Shown here: piece by piece, positions 24,078-35,640 of the stretch | Position numbering within the stretch: the stretch's first letter is position 1 | Layout: each line of letters opens with the position of its first letter | Source of the DNA: Arachis hypogaea | Taxonomy: Eukaryota; Streptophyta; Magnoliopsida; Fabales; Fabaceae | Assembly (NCBI RefSeq): GCF_003086295.3 | Contig: NC_092055.1 | Coordinates: 124,535,484 to 124,599,483, forward strand | Direction of reading: 5' to 3' | DNA: 64,000 bases | Translations under genes and position numbers: made by a program | Notes under the pieces: generated by a model | Told to the model about the DNA's origin: nothing | The model's database searches: none | Seen by the model: the letters and a program-made list of their open reading frames with translations, nothing else

Positions 24078-27000
24078 TATATTCATATTTCAATCAAACA
24101 TAATCACAATCAGAACCAAATTCAAATTCAAAATCGTAGTTATTTATATTCACATTTATTATAAGGATAATTAACCTCAAGGCGTGAGCGGGATAAAACC
24201 ACCGTCCTCACCACAGTTGGGAATTGAACCGAAAGAAATCCTCAACCTTCTATCCAATTTTCCGATGCGACAAGAGAGGAAATTCTCAACCTAACTTGTC
24301 CATCGTAACACAAGAGAGGGGATCTCCAACCTCAACTTGTCTATCCGTGAGTGGGACAAAGCCACCGTGGGCGGGATGAACCACCATCCCCACAGCATCA
24401 AAATATTTCATTTAAAAAAATTCTTATCGAAAAATTACTCAATTTAATCTGTTGCAGTCACCCCCAATTGTTAATCTAATCTACAAAAGCTACACAAGCC
24501 CTTTTATCAATAGTCACTCTACTATTTCTTTTCTAAAGCATCCTTAATTTCATTAAAATCGTCAGTTACCATCCAAGTTTCATTAATGTTGGCCACTAGT
24601 GATAAAACTTTTGGCCAGAGTAATCTTCTAGTTTGGGGTTAAAGATTGACATAAATGGCTGTGAAATATTATTCCTCATTACTGTCAATCGTGATTTTCG
24701 TGTGTATGAATTAAGGGAGACTGTGATGTCGTTTACTTGCAGAGGCGACTGTGTTCTAAAATCGTGGCAATGTGATTTGGCGATGATAGAATTTCTTTAG
24801 CGGTAGTGTGAGGCATGACTGAGAGCTCACAGTGGTATGAGGCATCCACTAAGATGTATTTGCGATAGCTACATGAAGATGTTTTGAAAGAGGTGGTTGC
24901 AACTGTCCTTTTTATGGGAAGCAACAACTCTGGCTTTGTAGGGTTGTAGAAGGAGTGCAATTTTATTTGTTCAAGTTGATTTGATGGCAGTGCTAACTTG
25001 AGGATTATGGTGGACTCGTTCATTGGCATGTATTTAAAATTTAAAATTGAACAATTTTTTGTAGTGACTACCATGGGTGGTGTTGACCAAAACAATTTGA
25101 GCTTGACTTTTAGTATTTGTATGTTCTCCAAACTTTTTTCTACTTTTATTGGCATTAATGGCAGAATATTAGTAGTTAGTCATAGGAAAAAAAAACGATC
25201 CTTGAATGGTGATGTTTTTGGTAATCAAATAGGGTACAACTAATAACAGCAATGGAGGCGCATCCGTGGTCAATAACACCGAGGTACTGAGCAATGACAA
25301 ATGTTCCACTGTTGTTTGATGAGCAGTATCAAAAAATTGAGTTGCCATGAATTTTGGAATTAAATAATTGAAATAGTTGAAATTTTAGGTATCTCCATAA
25401 GGATTTGTGATGTTGTCAGTAGTTATCATAAGTAAGTGGTAAAAATTAACCCAAAAAAGAGAATCACAACAAGCAATCATGTTCTCCGCAACCACGCCAA
25501 TGTTTCGAAGGTGAATTTAGGATTACGTCTTGTAGTCATAGAACATAAATTTGTAGAATAAAGATAAAACTATGATAAATCTTCTTGTTCTGGATTGTAT
25601 CTCTGCGTTGACATTTTCACATGGGTGAAATACTTGTAAAGAAATTTCGACATTTAAGTCACAAGAATCTTTGAGGTGAAATAATGGTAATATAAATTAT
25701 GTGGGTGTGAAAACTGTACCTAAAAGGATTATTATTGTTTGTATCTTAGGTTGCATTCGATTTTGAAAATAAGATAAAGCATGACATTGAAAATAAGATA
25801 CAAATGATAGATATACTAAAATGAGTATTTTTATATTTTATTTAGTTAATATAAAAATGAATAAATTATAAAAGTTCAATTTATTCTATTTTTTTTATAT
25901 AAAAGATCTAGAAAGAAAAATATAGATAAAAATAGAATTATAAAAAATTAATAAAAATAATAAAAAAAATAACTTATATTTTTTATCAGTATTTTTGTGT
26001 CTTTTTTATTAGAAAGAATACAAAATATATTAATTAATATAATGTGTAAATGTCTCATCTTTTAAATATAATTTTATATTTATATATTTTTATCTCAGTA
26101 TTTCGTTTCTATAAACAAATGCAATTTTAGTTTAGGTGATGAATTTAATTAATTTTTTTTATATTTTTAAAAAAGTTTAGATAAGATACGTAAATATAAA
26201 AATATTATTTAAATATAAAAATATCATTTCATATCATTTGAGTTATACAAATCGTTAGTAGTTGTTATTCAAGATCTTACAAATCATATTTAGTTTGTAC
26301 TATGAATTAAGTGATTTTATTGGTTCAAAAGAAATGTCTGAAACACTTATAAATTTTTTTGGTTCTACCACTGCTCTCAATCATCATTATTTAGTAAATG
26401 AAGCTTATTAATACATTGGAACTCATCAGTCTCTGCCTACAAGCCACGAGATAAGTGTCGTGATCAATCGTGAATATCTGATTACGAACTAAAGAATTAA
26501 TTAGTTTGCACATACTTTTATCTTTATAAATTTAATTGCATATATTCTCACATTAGCGAATAAGGACGCTATGAATAATATTTAATTTTATGCTTTTGAA
26601 ATTTATAAATTATAATCGTTTCCTTTTATGTGCTTTTGGTGCAACTGTTTGGCCATAACGGTGAATTAAAGCTTTTTCATTTTTGGTAGTGAATTTGATA
26701 CATGATTAGATAGAGTGATAGTGGAGTTGAAAGATGACAAGTCCAATAGCGAATTTCCATTGCCTCAGCCAACCGGTCCCAAAGACCAAACTAAAACGCG
26801 TCAGTGTTAATGTCCTGCTCCTTTCTTTTTATTTCACTTTCATATAATTAAAGAAGACTAGAAAGGTAAGGTAGTTAAGTCATTGGTAATTAAATTTAAT
26901 TAAGTTTTGTAATACTGTGCTTTTTAATAGAATTAAGTTTTTTTTCTTATTTTTTTCCTCTTCTGCGTTGCCTTTTTTTAACTTTTTTTTTTATATTTTG

Positions 27001-27087
27001 TGACTTTTTTTTCTTTTTTTTTTTGTCTTTTTTTTTCTTCTTCAACAAATTCTTTTTTATTATATGTTGTGTTCAGTCATCCATTAG
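24078..27087. other. Repeat-derived and AT-rich stretch
   Basis: The first 330 bases continue the minisatellite-associated repeat. A minus-strand open frame at 24733-25155 shows no domain that I recognise and is probably chance. The remainder is AT-rich, with poly(T) tracts at 26938-27045. Confidence 0.4.
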
Positions 27088-27140
27088 ATTGGTGGTGAAA
27101 AGATCGTTAGAGGTGGTCAGAACCAGAGTGGCGAGGTCGG

Positions 27141-27822
27141 TAGAGGTGGCAAATGGGTCTAAATTCGCCGGATCGACCCGCGTAATCCGCTAAAAAAAGT
27201 GGGTCGGGTTGAAAAATTGGGACCGCCAAAGAGCAAAAGTCCGTCTAACCCAAACCGCTTAAACTGCGAGCTTTGGCAGGGCGGGACGGACTTTCCCGCC
27301 GGGCTTAGTTTTTTTTGTAAGAAGGTATTTTTGCAATTTTTTTTGCCAAAATCCAACTTCCCCAACCCAACTTACAAGAGTATGAAGATGAAAATTGAGT
27401 GTTCTAGATTATGTTTATGTTGTTTTGGAGACAATATTTATAATTATGTTTTGGATTATGTTTATTTTGCTTTGAAGATAATATTTATAATTATGTTTTG
27501 GATGAAAATTTGGTTTATAATTATGTTTATTAGATATTTATAATTATAAAGACTTTAATGTTTGTGAATATAAAAAAATATAATTTTTTTATACCTTTAG
27601 AAATTATAAATTTATTAATATGGTTGTAAAATTATATATATTATTTAGTAGTTAATAGTTAAAAAAAAAAAGGAGCTTTGGCGGACTTAGCCTGCCAGCC
27701 CGCAATTAGGCGGGGTGGGGTGGGATTCTAGGACCGCCTCGCTAGGCGGGGCGGGGCGGACCAACCCGCCAAAGGGCGGGCTTCTGGCGGGGCGGGGCAG
27801 GCTTCCCTGCTTGCCACCCCTA
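27141..27822. mobile_element. hAT-type MITE (TAGGGGTGGCAA family) inside an LTR
   Basis: A 682-bp element with ends TAGAGGTGGCAA and TTGCCACCCCTA and a perfect 8-bp target duplication GAGGTCGG (27133-27140 and 27823-27830). GC-rich GGCGGGGC words fill both subterminal parts. It splits the left LTR of the Tat-like element, so it is younger. Same family as 5194-5687. Confidence 0.9.
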
Positions 27823-28409
27823 GAGGTCGGTAGGTCGGCAAGTGGTGCCACCTATAAAGACACTCCCAAAGTAAGCGTTCGTACGAGAAGGCAGTAAATT
27901 AGGGTAAAAGTGACGTACTTAAGGAGAGGGGTAGGTCCTTCCCCTTTATCCCTATCTGTTCGGGTGGGGCCTTTTACTTGGGCCTAGCCTTTTTCCACAA
28001 TTGCTTACCATTACTTACCCATTTATCTACCCTTCTGCAAATGCCATTTTCCTCCTTGCTTGCAGATTTTTTACTACTGTCACGAGAGTCCTGCCATTTT
28101 CATCTTCTAGCACCTTTCTGCGTTGCAATTGTTAGTAAGTGACCATTTATCCGTGCCATTTTTGCTTATTCTCCGTCATTGTAGCCTTGGTTTCCTTTTT
28201 ATTGTTGCTTTTTTAGATCGAACTAATGCTTGCTAGATAGCTTTTAGGGGTACCGCAGGTGTCTTTTTTTTTTTTGCAATTTAGGCTAGAATGGTTTAGT
28301 GTAGAATGATTTTGGTTTAAGTGTAGAATAACTTAGTTTTGACTTAGAACCTTCTCCCGCCCTCACGATTTAAGTAGTGCTCCCGCTGTAGGTATGACGC
28401 AGTGACCCT

Positions 28410-30021
28410 CTGTGAATCAGTACACTCAGTGTACTACCGGTGTCACGAGCACATCCTCCAGGGTAACCACGGAGGAGTTAACAGAGCTCCGTGACTTGGG
28501 AGCATTATGCGAGGCAGCCTCAAGGAGGCAAATTATGAACTCTTGGTGCCGGGCTCCCAGGAACACGTTTTCCAACTTAATCTTAAGGCTCCTCGTGTCC
28601 CGGACTGGATGTGGGTGTATAAACCTATGTTCACTACCTTGGGAGTTCGACTTCCCTTCTCTCCCTTCATCATGGCTCTCTTAAATCGGTGTGATGTTTT
28701 TCTCTCATAACTTCATCCGAATAGCTGGGCTGTCATCCGGTGCTTTGAAATGATATGCGAGTACTTGGAGCTCCCGACCATCGTCGAAGTCTTCCTCTTC
28801 TTTTTCTTACTCACAAACCCTTTCTGGGAGGGGAAGCATAAAAAGGGGTACCTTTCCAACTACTTAATCAAAACGACCTATGAAGGTTTAGGTCGGTAGA
28901 ACCAGCAAATTGCCGATATCTTGCTGGCAATATTTGGTTCTCATCCCCTTAACCCTCACCTCCTAATGGGTGACCGGAAAGCCGGACAGGACTGCATAGA
29001 TAAATTCATGTTTCTTTCTGTTATTCTGACGATGCCCTGATTTATTTATTGCTGCCTAATTGCTGACTTCATAACTTGGTTTTCTTTTTCTTTTGTAGTT
29101 GGGATGGCTGTTGAGAATACTTTGATTAGTCGTTTGATGACTCACTTCTTTCTTGGGGATGACGAGAACTCTGATTCCTCCACTCCTCAAGTCGAGATTT
29201 CTCAAGCCGACGAGCTGGAGGTTCAATCTCAGCCTCTGACTAGGCTACCTCCTGGGCCCAGGGCTAGTGGTGAGGTTGACCATGGCCAACTTGCGGTGGT
29301 TGCGTAGTCTTTGGGTGCTCAGATTGAGGAGCCCGAAGTGGTCGTGATTCCCAACACCAAGAAAACAAAATCCAGCTCCAAGCCGGGTTAGGTGCTCTCT
29401 GTGATGGAAAAAACTTCGATGCGGGCTTCTTTGTTGATTCCAGCTACTACCAGGCACTGGAAATTTCTTCTGGGATGAGGACCTAGCCGCCCAAGCGAGG
29501 TGGACATATTGGAGCCTTCTCCGAGCTACCGCTATCATGAGGAAGGTGGAGTCAATCTTAGTCTAATGTCAGATTTTAGATGGAAAGTACAAGATGGCTC
29601 AGCGTGAAATTATTAAGTTGAAGGCTAAAGGAGAGACCTCGGGGGCTAAACTGAGCGAAGCCAAGAGGAAGATGAAGGTGGCAGATGACGAGATCCAGCG
29701 TCTTGTTGATCGGGACATTTCCCTTTCAAAGCAACTCAACACCGCTCAAGGTCAGACCGAAGTGGACGAGAGAGTAAGGTGAAAGAACTAGAAAAAGAGC
29801 TGGCGGAAGCCGTGAGATCGGCTGGCGCAGCTACCCTTGAGGTCACAAACATGAAGAAAAAGAACAAGCATATTATCAAAGATGCCCGGGACGCAATAGC
29901 TGCTACCGAGGAGGGGATCAAAGCCCAAGTCTCACTAATTGTCCTTGAATTTGACATCTCGGTTGTTGGTGCTTTTAAAATGATCCAAGATGGCAAGATC
30001 GTTGACATACTGAGGAAGTGA
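28410..30021 (+). pseudogene. Antisense ORF of the Tat-like element (putative gypsy-type transposon domain)
   Basis: Fragments of the plant 'putative gypsy type transposon' protein (PF04195-like). Seen: ELLVPGSQEHVFQLNLKAPR, PFSPFIMALLNRCD, then after a TAA (28708, CAA expected) LHPNSWAVIRCFEMICEYLE and FFFLLTNPFWEGKHKKGY. A later part (29594-30021) is a Lys/Glu/Ala-rich coiled coil, EIIKLKAKGETSGAKLSEAK and onward, broken by a frame change near 29780 and ending MIQDGKIVDILRK. The middle is deleted or scrambled. These proteins have no known enzymatic role; their place on the strand opposite to integrase is typical of Tat elements. Confidence 0.65.
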
Positions 30022-30606
30022 AAAATTTGTAATTAAACTTGTAATGTTGATGTCTTTTTGTTTGCTGGGCTTATGTGTTGCCCTTTGAACTCCCGATTTG
30101 TGGGCTTGTTAAAACTTGGTTTATTTTCATGTATGATATTGGTCATTTATTCCTGTATCGATGGATATCCGTGTGTCTTCGTGCAGGGGCTTCTGAGTTG
30201 ATCAGTTATGGGAAGCCATACTCGTAACTTGGTAGTAATTTCCAAACAATAAATTTTAACACAAAATACTAGTAGTTTTAAAATAATAGGCCTCATCAAA
30301 ATCCCTTGCCGCTGTTCTGAGCTGACGGTAAGGAGAAAGAGTACCCCTTTTTTCATATATCATGAGACTACAAGTAGGCTTGCAAGATTAAAACAAAGTA
30401 AATAAAAATGAACACAAGGAATGAAATGAATACGAGAAAGAAAAGTAACCAAATCGTGAGACCATAGCTAGGAGACCGTCTAAGCCTTAGGAGTAGAATC
30501 TTCTGAGGTTAGCCGCATTCCAAGTCTTTGGAATCTCCTTCCCATCTAGTAGCTCGAGCTTGTATACATTTTTTCCTTGCACCTTCCTTACCTTGTAAGG
30601 TCCTTC

Positions 30607-31560
30607 CTAGTTGGAGAAGAGATTCCCTTCCCCTGGTGTCGACGGACCGATGTCGTTGCGTCGTAATACCAGGTTTCCCTCTTCGAATCTTTTGTTATGA
30701 ACCTTACGGTTGTAGTGTAGTGCCAACCTTTTCTTTAGCGCTACTTCCAACAAATGGGCGCTGGTTTCATCTACTAGCTCTTTTTCGGCCGCCTCCTCAA
30801 CTCCTCCTAATAACAACCTTGGGCTGGGTTCTCCTATCTCCACGGGAATCATGGCGTCCATGCCGTAAGTGAGATGGAAGGGCGTCTCTTCGGTAGACGA
30901 TTGCAGCATTGTCCTATAAGACCATAGGACCAATGCCAACTCGTTTGTCCATGAATCCTTCCTTTGATCCAAATGCTTCTTCAGTCCCTTCAGAATGACT
31001 TTGTTCACTGCCTCTACTTACCCGTTACTTTGAGGGTGATGCACAGAGGAAAACTTTTGCTTGATGCCAGGGCCTGATAGGAACTCTCCAAACTTCTTAT
31101 CTGAAAATTGAGTTCCATTATCCGATATCACAATTTCAGGGATTCCAAACCTTGCGACCACTTGCCTCCACAGGAATTTCCTACAGTTCGCAAACGATAT
31201 ACTTGCCAAAGGTTCTACTTCTACCCATTTGGTATAGTAGTCAATGGCCACTAGTTGGTATTTGACTTGGCTTGGGGCCGTCAAGAAAGGGCCCAGCAAA
31301 TAAACTCCCCAATAGAAGAAAGGTCGAGAGGCTATGATGGAGCTTAGCTCCTCTGCCGGTGCCTTATGAAAGTCTGTGTTTTCTTGGCATCTGAGGCACC
31401 TCTTCACTTATTCGCTGGCGTCGATCATCATAGTACACCCCTAATGTGGTGTCTACTACACCTCTCGTGTACCTCTTTTAAGACATACTCCGTTTGTTCG
31501 GGCCGCAAACACTTCAGCAGGGTTGACTGAGCCCTCTCTTGTATAACTGGTCTTGCACTA
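30607..31560 (-). pseudogene. Ty3/gypsy integrase remnant
   Basis: Minus-strand integrase. Around 31560-31410 lie pieces of the zinc-binding region (YVLKEVHERCSRHHI, then RCLRCQEN). The catalytic core follows: WGVYLLGPF, VAIDYYTKWVEVEPLA, ARFGIPEIVISDNGTQF and VHHPQSNG-stop-VEAVNK. Then comes the C-terminal part, SWTNELALVLWSYRTMLQSS, ETPFHLTYGMDAMIPVEIGE, and so on to 30607. The first catalytic Asp (WGVDLLGPF in working copies) is Tyr here, a stop replaces the Gln after QSNG (about 31020), and stops interrupt the zinc finger. The second Asp and the Glu remain. It cannot be functional. Confidence 0.85.
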
Positions 31561-32080
31561 CTGCATATTTAGCGGCATCTCTTCTTACGATCTTAGCTTC
31601 TTCCCTGTTTTCTGACAGCTTACCCTTCTCAAGAAATTGCTGGATTGGGTTGATCTAGGAGAGAGCTTCCTCTTGGCTTTAGGCCAAACACAAGGCCACC
31701 GATGGCGCCATTGTTCGGTTGTCCGCTGAACTGTTGGTGAAAAGATCGTTGGAGGTGAGGGTCAAAACCTGAGTGCGAGGGTTGAGATGTTGTGGGACCA
31801 ATAGTCATCAATAGGTCGGCGGGTGGGGCCACCTACAAGGACACTCTGATACCAAAATAAGCCTCCGTACGAGGAGGTGGCTAATTTGAGTAAAAGTGAC
31901 GTACCTGAGGAGAGGGTAAGTCCCTCTCCTTTATCTCTATCTGTTCGAGTGGGCCCTCTTACTCAGGTCCAACCCCTTAGAAACTTCCGCCAGCTGTCTG
32001 AATCTTCTCTTGTGAAGATCGAGTTACATCGAGGACATCTCATTGTACGGACAAGGTGCGAGTTCACTTAGTGAACCTCC

Positions 32081-32440
32081 AATTTTATATTGGGTTGGGC
32101 CAGAATATGTTTCTTTGTTTATTTGCTTTTTTTTTTTTCACTTTGTTTTTGTATTTCTAAAAAAATTATGGACAAGAAGAATAAAAAAGAAATATTAAAG
32201 AAATTTTATGACGATAAATATAGAATAATTTTATGATAAATAAACTTTTGAAAAAAATCATAGAAAAAAAGACAAATTTTTTAAGCTAAATACAAAAATT
32301 TTATAATAATAAATACATTTTTTATAAGGTAAACGCAAATTAAAAAAAAAACATTGAAAGCAAACAAAAAAATTATTAAGATAAAGACAGAAATTTAATT
32401 ATGATAAACATATAAATCTTTTAAAAGTAAACACACAAAC

Positions 32441-32489
<49 letters not shown>

Positions 32490-33117
32490 AATAAATATTG
32501 AAATTTATTTACAATAAAACATACAACATTTATAAGAATAGGCTCAAAATTTTTTTAAAGTAAATATACAATATTTTTAGAAGAAAACAGAGGAAGCAAA
32601 TACAAAAATTTCGTAACAATAAACATAGAACTTTCTTCAACATAAACACTGAATTTTTTTTTCCTACTAATTTGTTCATATACAATTGGAAGGTCTTCTA
32701 GGTACAATTATTGTATCTATCTCTTTGCAATAGACACTAATACACTAATTAAAATCACTATATATTCACTTCATTCAATTTGGTCTACAAACCTCTTCCG
32801 AACCCAGTGTTATTGACATAAGAAGCAGCCACACAAAGAAAAATCAGAAAATAATGAACATATTGCAAGAAAAAAAAAAGGTGAAAACTCAGGTGCAATT
32901 GACTTTAGGTGAAGTTGACTGCACTTGAGTTTCCAAAAAAAAAAATAGTGAATGTAGTCGGAGATGTTGAGATGAGGAAGAAGTTACAAAAGTTAAAAAT
33001 TTATATGCGCCATTTACCGATTCACGTATACATTGAGCAAGTAATTCTTGTTGGAATGATTTTGAATAATAAATTAACGGATCAACTTAATTAAATTTAA
33101 TTACTAAAAGGAAAAGT
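32081..33117. other. AT-rich stretch with (TA)n microsatellite
   Basis: Very AT-rich with a pure TA run at 32443-32484. No gene or clear element. Confidence 0.6.
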
Positions 33118-33556
33118 ATAGGAGAACAATAATTCTAGTGAACAATATGAACAATGGGGTTACAAATGTAAATTATTCATAAATTTAATTAATGATATAA
33201 TTAATTTAATTATACTAATAACCATTTTTCAAAATTTAAAAGGATAAGTCAAAATGGATTTAATTATACTAATAACCATTTAATTATACCAACTTGGGAA
33301 CTAGCACACGTTTCTTATCCTTTCCATATCCCCTATCTCTTGGTTCCCAGCCCACCCACGCAGCCCTCCCTCCCTGTTCCAACGTCCGGCAGCCCCCAAG
33401 TGGAGAAATTTTTTTTTTCACTACACCCGTCAACCCGTGCACCGTGCAGCCCGACGTAGGTCACCGTGATCACGTCCTATGCAGCCCCTGCAGCCCAAGG
33501 CCTCCACCATTGCAGTCCCTGCAGCCCAAGGTCTCCACCTATCACAACCAATTTTA

Positions 33557-34668
33557 ATGGAGCACAATTCCGTTGAACCGAGTTGTCTCGTGCCAGTTTC
33601 TTTTACCGGTGATTCGTTCGACGGAGAAAGTGAAGAGTTGGACAAGGTAAACAATGTATCTTGTTTCTTTTAGACGTATGTTTATTTTCATATAAATTAG
33701 ATAGTTATTAAAAGCTCAACATTCTTAATCCATTATGATATTTTGTTACAAACGGAATAATTTGGATGGTGTTCTTGTTCATTCATGTGGTTATTAGTTA
33801 AAGTGTAATATATAAGTGGATGATCGGGTGAAAGGATTAGTTTGAATTTTTTCTACCTAAAAAGAGAAAAAAATTACATTTTTAGAATGGTGAAATGTTA
33901 TAATACAATGTACTAGTTAGTTGTTACTACTTACTAGTTACAGATTGGGTTCTTGCTAAGTTTTTATAACTAGTTTCAATGAATCATGTGAAAAGTTCTA
34001 AAGAAGATGAAGTTAGAAATTTATTTACTAGATATGATGAAGTGTTACAATACCTCTTTAATAGGTCACCCTGACATGTTTTGAATATATGTATAGTGTT
34101 AAATATGAAAATTTTGCACATGGTTGCGACTAAAATTGTTACAATCCCCATCTGTATGCTATCAAACCATGCATGCACAGTGCACTAACAAGTTTGGATA
34201 AATATGGAAGAAAATTATAGGAGCTAATAACGAGACTGTTTACATGGTAGTAGAAGACTCTATTTTAGTTTGTGTAGTGATACCTGATATGTGGTGGATT
34301 TATGCATTCTGTATATAAATAATAGTTAACACAATACTAACTCATTAGGTGCCACTTTAGATTAATTCATGCATATTAATAAATTTTAATATCATATTTT
34401 TGGATATAGTATTAATAAATTCTATTTAGTTGATATTTTATTATAGTATCTACTTACTTTGTGTATGTTTGATTGTAGGCCATAGAATGTACGGAAATTA
34501 CTGGGTTGGTTACGTCGATAGTGGGTTGGTTTTGATTGAGCTTGTTTGTTTCAGGATAATTGTGTAGAATCTGCTGTAAATCAAGCTTCGGAGGCTTCCG
34601 CTCAGCAGATTGCTAAGCAAGGACTTGGTAGATTCATGTCGCTCTTAAACTCCTTTGACAATACCTAG
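33557..34668 (+). CDS. Small two-exon ORF (67 aa), possibly FAR1-like transposase leader
   Basis: Exon 1 is 33557-33646 (MEHNSVEPSCLVPVSFTGDS and ten more residues to SEELDK), with donor AAG|GTAAAC. Exon 2 is 34555-34668, with acceptor TTTCAG|GATAAT, encoding DNCVESAVNQASEASAQQIA and on to a TAG. Phases agree, giving 67 residues. It recalls the acidic N-terminal leader of FAR1-related MULE-derived proteins in legumes, but the FAR1 DNA-binding and MULE domains are absent. It may be the 5' remnant of a deleted transposase gene within the TIR element. The function is unknown and the resemblance is only from memory. Confidence 0.35.
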
Positions 34669-34959
34669 ATTGTTTACGATATTGCATCCATTATGTTATA
34701 TTAGAGGTCCCTTTTGTTAGGTCATACAACTCAATATGTATGTTTTATGGTCATTTTCTTTGTTTAGGTTTTCTATGATAAGAAAATTATGAAATTGGTA
34801 TTTTCATCGCATTATCTTGATGCTACTCAAGTATCTGGCCTGTTTATACTTTTCTGGATGTCGATTGACTGGTTGTAGAATACTGTCTGCATAAATACAT
34901 GTCGTATAATCTGTATTTTAACCATTTAATAAATTTGGGATGTTGTGTGCTTTTAACTT

Positions 34960-35640
34960 CGAGTGGCATGTCTAGGATGTTCGCTTTACTACGGTTATTG
35001 ATTGTTATTTTTCTGGTGTTTGGATGGTTACTTCTTATCGGATTAGCTATTTGTTTTTGATTATTTAAATGTCATATAGTATGGATGTTCGATTCCTTAG
35101 GCTTGTGCATGGTTATTTTTTTTATATACGAGTGTCTTAGTAACTAAGATAAATAAAGCGGATGTTCGGTTTAGTAGGTTTGCATATAGTTATTTCTATT
35201 TGTTTCTGGATGGTTATTTAGTGTGTATCACGGATGGAATGTTATTATTCACGAGTTATAATGTGGATGTTCACCTCAATATATTACTGGATGGTTACTT
35301 TTAATGTTGATTACGAATGGCTAGTGATTAGTTACAGGATTTATAATGTGGATGTTCGCGTTATTAGGTGAGTAGATGGTTACTTTTAGTGTGGATACAA
35401 AATTGCATGTTATTACTTACAATAGTTATAATATGGATGTTCACTGGCTTAGGTTTGTGGATGGTTATTTCTAATTGTGCCAGTATGATTTTTGCCTTTG
35501 AATTGCGAATTGTTTTTTTTAGTGTGTATTACGAATGGTGTCTTAGTGGTATATCGCGGATGGTCGGCTTAGTAGGATAGAGTATGGTTATTTCTATAGG
35601 TTTCGGGTGTTTATTTATAAAACTTAAGAGTTGTCTGTTA
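34960..35640. repeat. Degenerate repeats with TGGATGTTC and TGGATGGTTA words
   Basis: Loosely alternating phrases, TATAATGTGGATGTTC and TGGATGGTTACTTTTA, recur about seven times at roughly 80-120 base spacing. It looks like an old eroded tandem array within the TIR element. Confidence 0.6.

Larger units (their letters stand above)
27088..32080 (-). mobile_element. Internally deleted Tat-like Ty3 retrotransposon
   Basis: Two direct repeats, about 27088-27985 (interrupted by a MITE) and about 31732-31985, share GGTGAAAAGATCGTT, AAAGTGACGTAC and TATCTGTTCG blocks and act as diverged LTRs. Integrase is read on the minus strand, so the element runs right to left: 5' LTR near 32 kb, integrase at 31560-30607, an antisense ORF on the plus strand (28410-30021), 3' LTR near 27 kb. 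That order matches Tat-lineage Ty3 elements with an antisense extra ORF. Gag, protease, reverse transcriptase and RNase H are missing between 31560 and the right LTR. A TGGCGCC word just inside the right LTR (about 31704) may be the primer-binding site. Outer borders are approximate. Confidence 0.65.

Noticed and set aside
24733..25155. Minus-strand 140-aa open frame
   Set aside because: No domain or motif recognised; composition looks like chance in AT-rich DNA.
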